The translations under genes and the position numbers were made by a program. A DNA stretch of 12,343 bases, taken from assembly GCA_013331415.1 (NCBI GenBank), contig DUGL01000145.1, positions 1 through 12,343 of the forward strand. Direction: 5' to 3'. The DNA is from Methanoregulaceae archaeon (GTDB lineage Archaea > Halobacteriota > Methanomicrobia > Methanomicrobiales > Methanospirillaceae). Shown piece after piece: positions 1 to 6,958 of the stretch. The notes below the pieces were generated by a model. The model saw only the letters and a list, made by a program, of their open reading frames with translations. It was not told the origin of the DNA and ran no database searches. Position 1 is the first letter of the stretch. Every line of letters begins with the position of its first letter.

Positions 1-48
1 TCCCTGCCAGAAGAATTCTCCCTTTCCCGGATACCGGCAATCGGAAAG

Positions 49-57
49 AAATAAAAC
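49..57 (+). promoter_or_regulatory. Probable box A (TATA) promoter of the flavoprotein gene
   Basis: The stretch AAATAAAAC follows a purine-rich BRE-like GGAAAG. An archaeal start about 25 bases downstream would lie near 79, leaving a leader of about 24 bases that contains the AGGTGAT ribosome binding site at 92-98. The TATA-like CTATATC near 78-84 is closer to the gene but would put transcription start past the start codon. Position inferred only from sequence. Confidence 0.5.
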
Positions 58-62
58 AGGCG

Positions 63-76
63 AGTCCTATTGGACT
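63..76. promoter_or_regulatory. Inverted repeat between box A and start codon; possible operator
   Basis: AGTCC-TATT-GGACT is a perfect 5-bp inverted repeat with a 4-base centre. It lies just upstream of the predicted transcription start of the flavoprotein gene, where a bound repressor would block transcription. Its central eight bases, CCTATTGG, also form the centre of the dyad in front of carA (6925-6941). Operator function is inferred. Confidence 0.35.
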
Positions 77-102
77 ACTATATCTGAATCCAGGTGATAC
101 CC

Positions 103-507
103 ATGGTCATGCTGACTGCCGAAATGAAAGAGACCTTTGGGAAGATCAAGCTCTTCCCGGTCGCCACCGCATCGAAGAGCGGGGTACCAAACGTTGCCCC
201 GATCGCATTTGTCATGCTCGTATCCGATGATACGATCTGGCTTGCCGACAACTACATGAACAAGACGCTTGCCAATGTCAAGGAGAACCCGCAGATCGCC
301 ATCTACCTCTGGGAGCCGGAGACGAAAAAGTGCTTCCAGATCAAGGGGAAGGTGGAGGTCAGGACGAGCGGGCCTGACTTTGAGAAGATGCAGGCAATGG
401 TGAAAGGGAAGAAGCCCGACGCCCCGGCAAAATCGCTCTTCGTGATGAAGGTCACCGAGGTCTTTTCCTGTGCGCCCGGTCCCGGCGCCGGGAAGAAAGT
501 GCTGTAA
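103..507 (+). CDS. Pyridoxamine 5'-phosphate oxidase-like FMN-binding protein
   Basis: A 134-residue single-domain protein resembling the small split-barrel flavin-binding family related to pyridoxamine 5'-phosphate oxidase. The N-terminal half has the family pattern: a short helix, then KLFPVATASKSGVPNVAPIA (a strand and turn that usually contact the flavin phosphate), then DDTIWLADNYMNKTLANVKENPQIAI, matching the barrel strand with a conserved K-T-x-x-N-x-x-x-N-P stretch. Such proteins usually bind FMN, sometimes F420, as cytoplasmic dimers. The substrate cannot be told from sequence; biosynthesis of pyridoxal phosphate itself is unlikely for so short a member. The start at 103 is preferred because AGGTGAT at 92-98 sits 4-5 bases upstream. 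ATG109 is possible; GTG94 lies inside the ribosome binding site. The gene stands alone, convergent with the histone gene. Confidence 0.8.
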   Translation: MVMLTAEMKETFGKIKLFPVATASKSGVPNVAPIAFVMLVSDDTIWLADNYMNKTLANVKENPQIAIYLWEPETKKCFQIKGKVEVRTSGPDFEKMQAMVKGKKPDAPAKSLFVMKVTEVFSCAPGPGAGKKVL

Positions 508-529
508 CACCGGGAGTATCCGGACTTCC

Positions 530-541
530 GTACCTTTTTTT
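530..541 (+). terminator. T-tract terminator after the flavoprotein gene
   Basis: A run of seven T (535-541) lies about 28 bases after the stop codon, preceded by a weak 4-bp CCGG/CCGG dyad at about 510-523. Archaeal RNA polymerase commonly terminates at such T-tracts without needing a strong hairpin. Confidence 0.5.
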
Positions 542-698
542 ACCCGCCCCCCTGTTGTTTTTGAGAAGAGGGATTCTCGCCCACACAAGAGAGCGAAGAG
601 CGATTTTTTCTGACACCACTGTTCCCCCCTTCCCCGTGGCAACGCTCATGGCGCTGGAACCCCGCGAGCCCTTATGTCCGCTGTTCAGCACGGGAAAG

Positions 699-740
699 CG
701 TAACCTGGCCGGAATACGTGCGAATGGGCCGCTGGTTGCG
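699..740 (+). repeat. Imperfect inverted repeat / hairpin
   Basis: CGTAACC (699-705) pairs with GGTTGCG (734-740), and after a 1x3 internal loop GGCC (707-710) pairs with GGCC (727-730), around a 16-base loop. The pair 701/738 is a G-U wobble only if the RNA is read from the + strand; on the - strand it becomes an A-C mismatch. Confidence 0.5.
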
Positions 741-754
741 AGCCCTGCCCCCCC

Positions 755-786
755 ATGAAACTCCAATGCTCCGGAAGGGGTTTCAT
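755..786 (+). repeat. Ten-bp inverted repeat / hairpin
   Basis: ATGAAACTCC (755-764) pairs with GGGGTTTCAT (777-786) around a 12-base loop. All ten positions pair, with one G-U wobble (762/779) on the + strand. It is the strongest dyad in the 508-1032 gap and is not followed by a T-tract, so it does not look like an ordinary terminator. Confidence 0.6.
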
Positions 787-1032
787 ACCGGCGGTGGATC
801 GCATCTCCCTCACCTCTGTTATTCGCCAGGAGTTCCCCCCTAAGAGACAGCGAAACAGATCATCCTGTCAGGATACTCCACATCTCCCGCGCGATTGCAG
901 TCCTGGAATATAATCCCTGCCCGCGAGCAGGGTTACGGCGGAAACGACACGGGAAGATCCAGGCAGGAAATTGCCGGAGAAGAAAGGAAAGAACAGGAGA
1001 GTTCGAATGAAAGACGAAAGAGATGGGGGAAC

Positions 1033-1239
1033 TCAGGCGGACATTGCCGCGAGTTCCACGTCCTCCTCCTTCAGTGTTTTTCGTCCTGCATGCATCGCCA
1101 GCTTGTTTGCCTCACGGGTGAGCTGGGCAATGTACGCTTCAGTCTTCTCCAAAAGCACGGTAGCCGCATCGTGTCCGACACGCTCTGCGCCACTCTTCTT
1201 GGCAATCCGCACGATTGCCGCAATAGGTAAATCTGCCAC
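1033..1239 (-). CDS. Archaeal histone (HMfA/HMfB family)
   Basis: A 68-residue protein that is entirely one histone fold, the usual size for archaeal histones. It aligns by eye with HMf proteins: LPIAAIVRIAKKSGAERV (helix 1 and first loop), HDAATVLLEKTEAYIAQLTREANKLAMHAGRKTL (long central helix and the AGRKT loop), and EEDVELA (helix 3). Dimers assemble into longer filaments that wrap DNA and compact the chromosome. The gene starts with GTG: GAGGT at 1246-1250 lies six bases upstream on the coding strand, and the protein then begins MADLPIAAI as relatives do. It has its own promoter (1273-1280) although it follows argG. It lacks the extra charged tail of some paralogues. The final residues are AAMSA instead of the more usual basic end, a minor oddity. 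Confidence 0.95.
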   Translation of the reverse strand: MADLPIAAIVRIAKKSGAERVGHDAATVLLEKTEAYIAQLTREANKLAMHAGRKTLKEEDVELAAMSA

Positions 1240-1272
1240 CTTATTACCTCAATGTAATGAGGAAAATAGTAA

Positions 1273-1280
1273 TATTTATA
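1273..1280 (-). promoter_or_regulatory. Box A promoter of the histone gene
   Basis: On the - strand this reads TATAAATA, a near-perfect archaeal TATA box. Transcription should begin about 25 bases downstream, near 1250, right at the ribosome binding site (1246-1250), giving a leader of roughly 10 bases. This is the clearest promoter in the window and fits a highly expressed chromatin protein. Confidence 0.75.
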
Positions 1281-1293
1281 CCTTGTGTAATTT

Positions 1294-1323
1294 CGGGCCT
1301 GTTTTTTCAGGGCCTGGGAAAAA
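1294..1323 (-). terminator. Probable argG terminator region: T-tract plus hairpin
   Basis: After the argG stop (1337-1339) the coding strand has a run of five T (1323-1319), then an imperfect hairpin at 1316-1294. The hairpin has eight paired positions with one bulged base around a loop of six identical bases. GGGCCTG also occurs as a direct repeat at 1295-1301 and 1310-1316. It separates argG from the histone promoter. Confidence 0.45.
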
Positions 1324-1336
1324 GGTGGGCATCCGG

Positions 1337-2524
1337 TTACCGCTTTTTCCGCTCCTCAATGAGCCGTGCCTGGATCCCATAATATGCCGACACCCCGATC
1401 GCATGGCACTGATCGAGTGTCGTACTGTCAAAGGAGACCAGGTCGTCCGAGTAGACTCCTTCAGGCGAGGACCGCCCCAGCACCCGGCAGCAGCCCTTGT
1501 AGAGCATGAGATCCACCGTTCCCGATACCTTCTCCTGGGACTGGGTAATGAAAGCGTTCAGGTCATGAAAGAGCGGTTCGTGGACGAGACCCATGTACGC
1601 GAGCTCGGACCACTTGTCGTCTACCATCCGCTTGAAGGCGAGCTCCTGGCGGGTGAGGGTGAGGTGCTCGAGATCGGCATGGGCGGCCAGGATGACGGTT
1701 GCTGCCGGGTGCTCGTAGATCTCCCGGGCTTTCAGGCCAAGGATGCGGTCCTCGATCATGTTGGACCGCCCGATCCCGTGCCGCCCGGCAATCAGGTTCA
1801 ACCCCTGGATAAGGTCAAGCCCGCTCATGGCATCTCCGTTCATGCCTGCGGGCACCCCTTTCAGGAAGTCAAGGGTGATCACCTCAGGCGTGTCCGGTGC
1901 CTTTTCCGGAGCGACCGTCCACCCATAGATCTCCTCGGGAGGATGGTACGCAGGGTCTTCGAGCCGTCCGCCCTCGATACTCCGGCTCCAGAGGTTCTCG
2001 TCGATGCTCCAGGGCTTCTCCCGTGCTACCGGCACCGGGATGTCATGCTCCTTTGCGTATCCTATCTCCCAGTCCCGCGTCAGGTTGAGCTCGCGGATCG
2101 GCGCGATAACCTCGAGGCCGGCGATCCGGAAGATGAAATCGAACCGGAGCTGGTCATTGCCCTTGCCCGTGCAACCATGCGCGACCGTCTTTGCCCCTTC
2201 ATGGAGGGCGACCCGTACCACTTCCTCTGCGATGAGCGGACGGGCAAGAGCGGTGCCCATCGGGTAACCCTCGTAGGAGCCGTTTGCCCGGATGGCGGGG
2301 AAGAGGTACGCATTCACGAACTTCTCCCGCGCATCGATGGTGTAGTGGGTATCGGCGAACTTCTCTCCTTTCTCTGTTGCGACTGCGATCTCCTCGTCTC
2401 TCTGGCCGACATTCACAGCGACAGTTACGACCCGGTCGTAGTCGTACCGCTCTTTCAGGAGCGGGATGCAAATTGAGGTGTCAAGGCCGCCTGAATATGC
2501 CATGACAACAGTTCCTTTACCCAT
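1337..2524 (-). CDS. argG: Argininosuccinate synthase
   Basis: A 395-residue enzyme joining citrulline and aspartate with ATP to give argininosuccinate, AMP and pyrophosphate, the next-to-last step of arginine synthesis. The N-terminal nucleotide-binding loop AYSGGLDTS (residues 9-17) is the PP-loop signature. HGCTGKGNDQ (116-125), just before LRFDF, is the second signature, contacting ATP and aspartate. RSIEGGRLEDP is also typical, and length matches the family (about 395-415). The start ATG is preceded by GGAG with a nine-base A/T-rich gap. It lies 170 bp downstream of carB on the same strand; a T-tract after carB and a TATA-like element before argG suggest separate transcription, though read-through is possible. 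CarAB supplies the carbamoyl phosphate needed to make its citrulline substrate. Confidence 0.97.
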   Translation of the reverse strand: MGKGTVVMAYSGGLDTSICIPLLKERYDYDRVVTVAVNVGQRDEEIAVATEKGEKFADTHYTIDAREKFVNAYLFPAIRANGSYEGYPMGTALARPLIAEEVVRVALHEGAKTVAHGCTGKGNDQLRFDFIFRIAGLEVIAPIRELNLTRDWEIGYAKEHDIPVPVAREKPWSIDENLWSRSIEGGRLEDPAYHPPEEIYGWTVAPEKAPDTPEVITLDFLKGVPAGMNGDAMSGLDLIQGLNLIAGRHGIGRSNMIEDRILGLKAREIYEHPAATVILAAHADLEHLTLTRQELAFKRMVDDKWSELAYMGLVHEPLFHDLNAFITQSQEKVSGTVDLMLYKGCCRVLGRSSPEGVYSDDLVSFDSTTLDQCHAIGVSAYYGIQARLIEERKKR

Positions 2525-2543
2525 TTTTTATTGCTCCGTACTC

Positions 2544-2564
2544 TGCCCGGAAGGGCATATTGTA
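2544..2564 (-). promoter_or_regulatory. argG promoter with palindrome
   Basis: On the coding strand a TATA-like ACAATAT (about 2558-2564) is followed directly by a perfect 5-bp dyad, TGCCC-TTCC-GGGCA (2557-2544). Transcription would start around 2535, 10-15 bases before the start codon. A dyad between box A and the start site is a common operator arrangement. Both calls rest on pattern only. Confidence 0.35.
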
Positions 2565-2678
2565 CCTACTACATGCCACATCGCGGATAATAATACTACC
2601 AGAAATCTCCGGGAATAACACCCCTCCCGGGACCACCCGGCATACCCGGATGGATTCGCCTGCATCATACCCTTTTGG

Positions 2679-2683
2679 AAAAA
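2679..2683 (-). terminator. Weak T-tract terminator after carB
   Basis: Five T on the coding strand, 12-16 bases after the carB stop (2695-2697), preceded by a run of C. A short T-tract like this may terminate only partially, so some carAB transcripts could continue into argG. Confidence 0.35.
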
Positions 2684-2694
2684 TGGGGGGATAG

Positions 2695-5600
2695 TTACCC
2701 TGCGTGATGGTAGTGTGCGAGCGGCTCGATGGTGATCTCTTCTTTCTGGATCGCCTCGATAGCAAGGGCTGCCGCCCGTGCCGCCTGGACCGTGGTGATA
2801 TAGGGCACCCCGTAATCGACGGCTGCCCGCATGATCTGGTAGTGGTCCTGCCGGGACTGCTTGTCAGACGGGGTGTTGATGATCAGCCGGATCTCGCCGC
2901 GCCGGAGGAGATCGATCACGTTCGGCGACCCCTCCTGCACCTTACGCACGAGATTCGCATCGATACCTGCCTGGGAGAGGTACTCGACCGTCCCTGAGGT
3001 CCCATAGAGGGAGAGACCGAGAGACCGGAGCTTCCGGGCAATCGGGACAACCTCGTCCTTCTGCCCTGAGATGACCGAGATGAAGATGTTTCCGCGGACC
3101 GGCAGCTCGTTATCGGCCGATATGCAGGCCTTGTAGTACGCCCTCCCGAAATCATAATCGATCCCCATGACCTCGCCCGTGCTCTTCATCTCGGGGCTGA
3201 GCACCGTGTCCACACCCGGGATCTTGTTGAAGGGGAGGAGCACCTCTTTGACTGCCGTATGACCTATCCGGGGCTCATGGACCCCGAGGTCCCGCAGCTT
3301 CTTCCCGATCATCACCTTCGCCGCGATCTTTGCGAGGGGAATACCGGTGGCTTTCGAGACGAACGGGACCGTCCTGCTCGCCCGCGGGTTTGCCTCAAGG
3401 ATAAAGACCGTATCGTCCTTTACCGCCATCTGGAGGTTGACGAGCCCCACCACTCCAAGCCCTAACGCGATCCGGGTGGTGTATTCCCGTACAGTTGAAA
3501 GGACGGCCGGGGAGAGCGACTGGGTCGGTATCACGCACGCCGAATCCCCGGAGTGGACTCCAGCCTCCTCGATATGCTCCATGATTCCACCAATCAGCAC
3601 CTCCTCCCCGTCACAGACGGCATCGATATCCAGCTCTATGGCGTTCTGGAGGAACGAATCAATCAGTACCGGGTGGTGCCTGCTCACCCGTACCGCTTCC
3701 TTCATGTATCCCTCAAGCTCGATCTCGTCGTGCACGATCTCCATCGCCCGGCCCCCCAGCACATAGGACGGGCGGACGAGGACCGGGTACCCGATCGCGG
3801 CAGCCTTTGTCCGGGCCTCTTCGATCGAGTATGCCGAGCTGTTGGGCGGGCTCGGGATATCCAGGTCCCGCAGGAGCTCGGAGAACCGGTCCCGGTCCTC
3901 GGCAACATCCATCGAGTCGGGAGACGTGCCGAGTATCCGGGTCTTCATACCCCGCTGCTGCAGCGCCTCGTGTATCGGCATTGCCAGGTTCACCGCGTTC
4001 TGGCCGCCGAACTGGACCATGACCCCGTCATATGAATCCTTCGTGAGGATATTCATGATGTCCTCGAGTGACATCGGCTCGAAGAAGAGCCGGTCCGAGG
4101 TGTCGAAATCGGTTGAGACCGTCTCGGGGTTGTTGTTGACGATATGGACCTCTACGTGTTCGTCCCTGAGCGCCTTCACTGCATGTACCGTGCAGTAGTC
4201 AAACTCGATCCCCTGCCCGATCCTGATCGGACCGGATCCCAGAATGAGAACCTTCTGCCGGTTGTTTGCCGGGATCTCGCAGGTATCGCCCCGGGTTGAG
4301 TAGAAATACGGCGTGGTGGCAGGAAATTCTGCAGCACAGGTATCCACCATCTTGTATACGGGATCCCCGGAGAGGTTCCGGATCTCGGCTGCACCGATCC
4401 CGGTCAACGCCTCGAGCTCGGTGTCCGTGAACCCATAGATCTTGGCGAGGAGAATGTCATCCTTGCACGGACCGGCTGTAAGCCGGGTCTCAAGCTCGAC
4501 GATATTCCTTATTTTTTCAAGGAAGAACGGTGCAATATCGGTGAGATTCTGTATCTCGGTGAGGGTAAATCCTGCCCTGAACGCATCGAAGAGTGTCGGG
4601 AACCGCTCATCGGTCGGGCGGGAGAGGATCATCCGTATCTCGTTTCCGTTGGTATGGCTGTATACGTCGGTATCAAGGGAGCGGATGGCTTTTTTGAACG
4701 CCTCTTCGACGCATCGGCCGATCGCCATCACCTCGCCTGTGCTTTTCATTGCGGTCGTGAGGCTCCGGTCCGCATTCTTGAACTTGTCAAACGGCCAGCG
4801 GGGAACCTTGACCACGATGTAATCGATCGCGGGTTCGAACGATGCCGGGGTGCACCCCGTGACCGAGTTGGTGATCTCATCCAGCCGGAGTCCGATCGCA
4901 ATTTTTGCAGCGACCCGTGCTATCGGGTACCCGGTGGCCTTTGATGCGAGTGCACTTGAACGGGACACTCTCGGGTTCACCTCGATGACCCGGTAGTCGC
5001 CGTCCTTATACGCGAACTGGATGTTGCACCCTCCCTGCACATCGAGGGCGCGGATGATCTTGATGGAAGCGCTCCGCAGGAGCTGGAACTCGTCGTCCCG
5101 CAGTGTCAGGATCGGCGCAACCACCACGCTCTCCCCGGTATGGATGCCCATGGCATCGACATTCTCCATACCGCAGACGATGATGCAGGTATCTGCAGCG
5201 TCCCGCATCACCTCAAACTCGATCTCCTTCCATCCGACAACGCTCTGTTCGACGAGCACCTGGCGGATCCGCGATCGGGAGAGCCCTATCTCTACAATCC
5301 GCAGGAGCTCGTCCCGGGTATGCGCGATCCCTCCGCCGGAACCGCCGAGTGTGTATGCCGGCCGGATGATGGCCGGGAGCCCGACCGTTTCAAGAGCAGT
5401 ATCAACCTGGTCGATCGACTGCAGGATCATGCTCTTTGGCACCGGCTCCCCGATCTGCTCCATCAGGGTCCGGAACTTCTCACGGTCCTCTCCCTGGTAG
5501 ATCGCCTCGAGCGGGGTCCCGAGGATCCGGACATCCCTGAGTGCGCCCCGCTCGGCAAGCTCGGCGGTCATGTTCAGGCCGGTCTGGCCGCCCATCCCTG

Positions 5601-5862
5601 AGAGGATACCGTCGGGTCTCTCCCGCTCGATGATCTTCTCGATGATCTCGGCCCGGATGGGCTCCACGTAGATCACATCGGCGGTCTCGGGATCGGTCTG
5701 GATGGTAGCAGGGTTTGAGTTGACAAGGATGACCCGGACCCCCTCCTCGCGGAGCGCACGGCATGCCTGTGTTCCCGAGAAGTCGAACTCTGCAGCCTGC
5801 CCGATCTGGATAGGGCCTGAACCGATAAGGAGGACGGTCCTGATCTCCGGATTTTTGGGCAT
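2695..5862 (-). CDS. carB: Carbamoyl-phosphate synthase large subunit
   Basis: A 1055-residue synthetase subunit that uses ammonia channelled from CarA, bicarbonate and two ATP to make carbamoyl phosphate for arginine and pyrimidine synthesis. It is a full-length unsplit protein. The carboxyphosphate half opens with GSGPIQIGQAAEFDFSGTQ (from about residue 14). An oligomerisation linker follows, then the carbamoyl-phosphate half opening with GSGPIRIGQGIEFDY (about 541). A C-terminal MGS-like allosteric domain runs from about 918 (GNIFISVISGQKDE) to the end, and in relatives binds nucleotide or ornithine effectors. The start ATG at 5862-5860 is preferred: it lies one base after the carA stop, has GGAGG ten bases upstream inside carA, and gives the usual MPKNPEIRTVLLIG beginning. 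An in-frame start at 5949 would add 29 unrelated residues. The tail AHYHHAG is histidine-rich, probably lineage-specific. Translation is probably coupled to carA. Confidence 0.98.
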   Translation of the reverse strand: MPKNPEIRTVLLIGSGPIQIGQAAEFDFSGTQACRALREEGVRVILVNSNPATIQTDPETADVIYVEPIRAEIIEKIIERERPDGILSGMGGQTGLNMTAELAERGALRDVRILGTPLEAIYQGEDREKFRTLMEQIGEPVPKSMILQSIDQVDTALETVGLPAIIRPAYTLGGSGGGIAHTRDELLRIVEIGLSRSRIRQVLVEQSVVGWKEIEFEVMRDAADTCIIVCGMENVDAMGIHTGESVVVAPILTLRDDEFQLLRSASIKIIRALDVQGGCNIQFAYKDGDYRVIEVNPRVSRSSALASKATGYPIARVAAKIAIGLRLDEITNSVTGCTPASFEPAIDYIVVKVPRWPFDKFKNADRSLTTAMKSTGEVMAIGRCVEEAFKKAIRSLDTDVYSHTNGNEIRMILSRPTDERFPTLFDAFRAGFTLTEIQNLTDIAPFFLEKIRNIVELETRLTAGPCKDDILLAKIYGFTDTELEALTGIGAAEIRNLSGDPVYKMVDTCAAEFPATTPYFYSTRGDTCEIPANNRQKVLILGSGPIRIGQGIEFDYCTVHAVKALRDEHVEVHIVNNNPETVSTDFDTSDRLFFEPMSLEDIMNILTKDSYDGVMVQFGGQNAVNLAMPIHEALQQRGMKTRILGTSPDSMDVAEDRDRFSELLRDLDIPSPPNSSAYSIEEARTKAAAIGYPVLVRPSYVLGGRAMEIVHDEIELEGYMKEAVRVSRHHPVLIDSFLQNAIELDIDAVCDGEEVLIGGIMEHIEEAGVHSGDSACVIPTQSLSPAVLSTVREYTTRIALGLGVVGLVNLQMAVKDDTVFILEANPRASRTVPFVSKATGIPLAKIAAKVMIGKKLRDLGVHEPRIGHTAVKEVLLPFNKIPGVDTVLSPEMKSTGEVMGIDYDFGRAYYKACISADNELPVRGNIFISVISGQKDEVVPIARKLRSLGLSLYGTSGTVEYLSQAGIDANLVRKVQEGSPNVIDLLRRGEIRLIINTPSDKQSRQDHYQIMRAAVDYGVPYITTVQAARAAALAIEAIQKEEITIEPLAHYHHAG

Positions 5863-5863
5863 T

Positions 5864-6919
5864 TCAGTCAAGCCTCCGGAACATGGTATCAAAGAACGGA
5901 ATTTCCGTATCACGCGGGCCGCCGTGGGCCTCGGGGTGGAACTGGACACAGGTGATATCCAGGTACTCGTTCTCGAATCCCTCGAGCGACCCGTCGTTCA
6001 CATTTGCGTACAGAACCCGGCACCCTTCAGGCAGTGAATCGGCGGCTACCGCAAAGCCGTGGTTCTGGGTGGTGATGTAGATGCTCCCGTCCTTGTACCT
6101 GACCGGCTGGTTGCTCCCCCGGTGCCCGAATTTCATCTTATACGTATTCCCTCCCAGGGCAAGGCCGCAGACCTGGATCCCCATGCAGATCCCGTATATC
6201 GGGAGTGTACCGGCGAGCTCGCTCACGCAGCGGATGGCATGTGCGGCATGGACCGGATCGCCGGGACCATTGCTGATGAAGAGGGCATCAGGCCGGCAGG
6301 CCGCCACCTGGTCGGGAGTGGTATCATGGGGAAAGACATGGATGTCAGCATTCCGGGCCTGCAGGGAGAGGATCATATTCTTCTTTATTCCCAGGTCAAG
6401 CACAGCAACGCGTTTCCCCGACCCCTCCAGGTGATAGGGTCTGGTGCAGGAGACTGCCGGTATCAGATCGCAGTCCGATATTGGAGGTACGTTTCGTGCA
6501 CAGGTAACCGCGTACTCACCGTCATCATCCCCAACGACCAGTGCGGCCCGGAGGGTACCCTGGACCCGGGTCTTGATGGTCAGCATCCTCGTATCAACCC
6601 CCTGGATCCCCGGGAGCCCGCAATCGGCAAAGTAATCTGACACTGACGGCCCAATTTCAGGGATGGCGCAGATCTCGCGCGCAATACAGCCCCCTGCCCA
6701 GACCCGCGGGTGCTGGAAGTTCTGATGGTCTACCCCGTAGTTGCCGATCGTCGGGAAGGTGAACATCAGGATCTGCCCATGGTAACTCGGGTCGGTCAGC
6801 GCCTCCATGTACCCGGACATCTGGGTGGTAAAGACCAGTTCCCCCGCACATTCCCCCTCTGCACCGAAACCAACACCTGGCACAAACGTGCCATCCTCAA
6901 GACCCAGGACCGCCTTCAT
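5864..6919 (-). CDS. carA: Carbamoyl-phosphate synthase small (glutaminase) subunit
   Basis: A 351-residue class I glutamine amidotransferase subunit that releases ammonia from glutamine for CarB. The N-terminal CarA-specific domain (about 1-150) contains LVFTTQMSGYMEALTDPSY and GIQGVDTRMLT. The amidotransferase domain (about 169-351) has the oxyanion segment SNGPGDP (216-222), nucleophile Cys245 in GICMGIQ, and the His328/Glu330 pair in QFHPEA. Most relatives read GICLGHQ; here the residue two after the cysteine-proximal Met/Gly is Ile in place of His, while Cys, His and Glu of the triad are kept, so activity is expected. It heads the carAB operon: its TGA is one base from the carB ATG and carries the carB ribosome binding site. 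The upstream region has a TATA-like element overlapped by inverted repeats, pointing to transcriptional control. No strong ribosome binding site is seen before its ATG; the leader is probably very short. Confidence 0.97.
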   Translation of the reverse strand: MKAVLGLEDGTFVPGVGFGAEGECAGELVFTTQMSGYMEALTDPSYHGQILMFTFPTIGNYGVDHQNFQHPRVWAGGCIAREICAIPEIGPSVSDYFADCGLPGIQGVDTRMLTIKTRVQGTLRAALVVGDDDGEYAVTCARNVPPISDCDLIPAVSCTRPYHLEGSGKRVAVLDLGIKKNMILSLQARNADIHVFPHDTTPDQVAACRPDALFISNGPGDPVHAAHAIRCVSELAGTLPIYGICMGIQVCGLALGGNTYKMKFGHRGSNQPVRYKDGSIYITTQNHGFAVAADSLPEGCRVLYANVNDGSLEGFENEYLDITCVQFHPEAHGGPRDTEIPFFDTMFRRLD

Positions 6920-6924
6920 GATTC

Positions 6925-6958
6925 CATACCTATTGGGTATGATTACGTTTAATAGGTA
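6925..6958 (-). promoter_or_regulatory. carA promoter with two overlapping inverted repeats
   Basis: On the carA strand TATTAAAC (6956-6949) is a plausible box A, placing the start of transcription near 6927, about eight bases before the ATG. Two perfect dyads overlap it. TACCTATT (6927-6934) pairs with AATAGGTA (6951-6958), 8 bp with a 16-base spacer, its arms covering the TATA element and the start site. CATACC (6925-6930) pairs with GGTATG (6936-6941), 6 bp with a 5-base spacer. They share bases, so as RNA they would be mutually exclusive; as DNA they look like nested operators. Regulator unknown. Confidence 0.5.

Larger units (their letters stand above)
508..1032. other. Long convergent intergenic region with several hairpins, no gene recognised
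   Basis: This 525-bp gap lies between the stop codons of the flavoprotein gene (+) and the histone gene (-). Reading frames here are short and their translations low in complexity or rich in R, P and G, with no recognisable family. It contains dyads at 563-578 (5 bp), 699-740 (7+4 bp), 755-786 (10 bp), 862-874 (5 bp, 3-base loop) and 911-935 (6+3 bp). TATA-like AATATAAT occurs at 907-914 and could be read on either strand. I searched by eye for tRNA, SRP RNA and RNase P RNA signatures and found none. It may hold an undescribed structured RNA or be decayed sequence. Confidence 0.6.

Noticed and set aside
555..758. 67-codon frame in the convergent gap
   Set aside because: No ribosome binding site, low-complexity Arg/Pro-rich translation, no recognisable domain; it crosses the 699-740 hairpin.
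755..786. ATGAAAC/GTTTCAT dyad considered as a CRISPR repeat
   Set aside because: It occurs once; there is no regularly spaced second copy and no cas gene in the window.
995..1012. GTTCGAAT resembling a tRNA T-loop
   Set aside because: The flanking bases do not form a 5-bp T-stem and no acceptor or anticodon arm could be found around it.
971..2476. 501-codon open frame on the + strand opposite histone and argG
   Set aside because: It is antisense to two clear genes, its translation shows no family resemblance, and long antisense frames are common in GC-rich codon usage.
5863..5949. In-frame upstream start that would lengthen CarB by 29 residues
   Set aside because: The extra residues are unrelated to CarB and lie inside carA; the ATG at 5862 has GGAGG upstream and the standard N-terminus.
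6915..6926. Tiny upstream frame Met-Glu-Ser-stop overlapping the carA ATG
   Set aside because: Three codons overlapping a start codon are expected by chance, and the predicted transcription start lies at about its first base.
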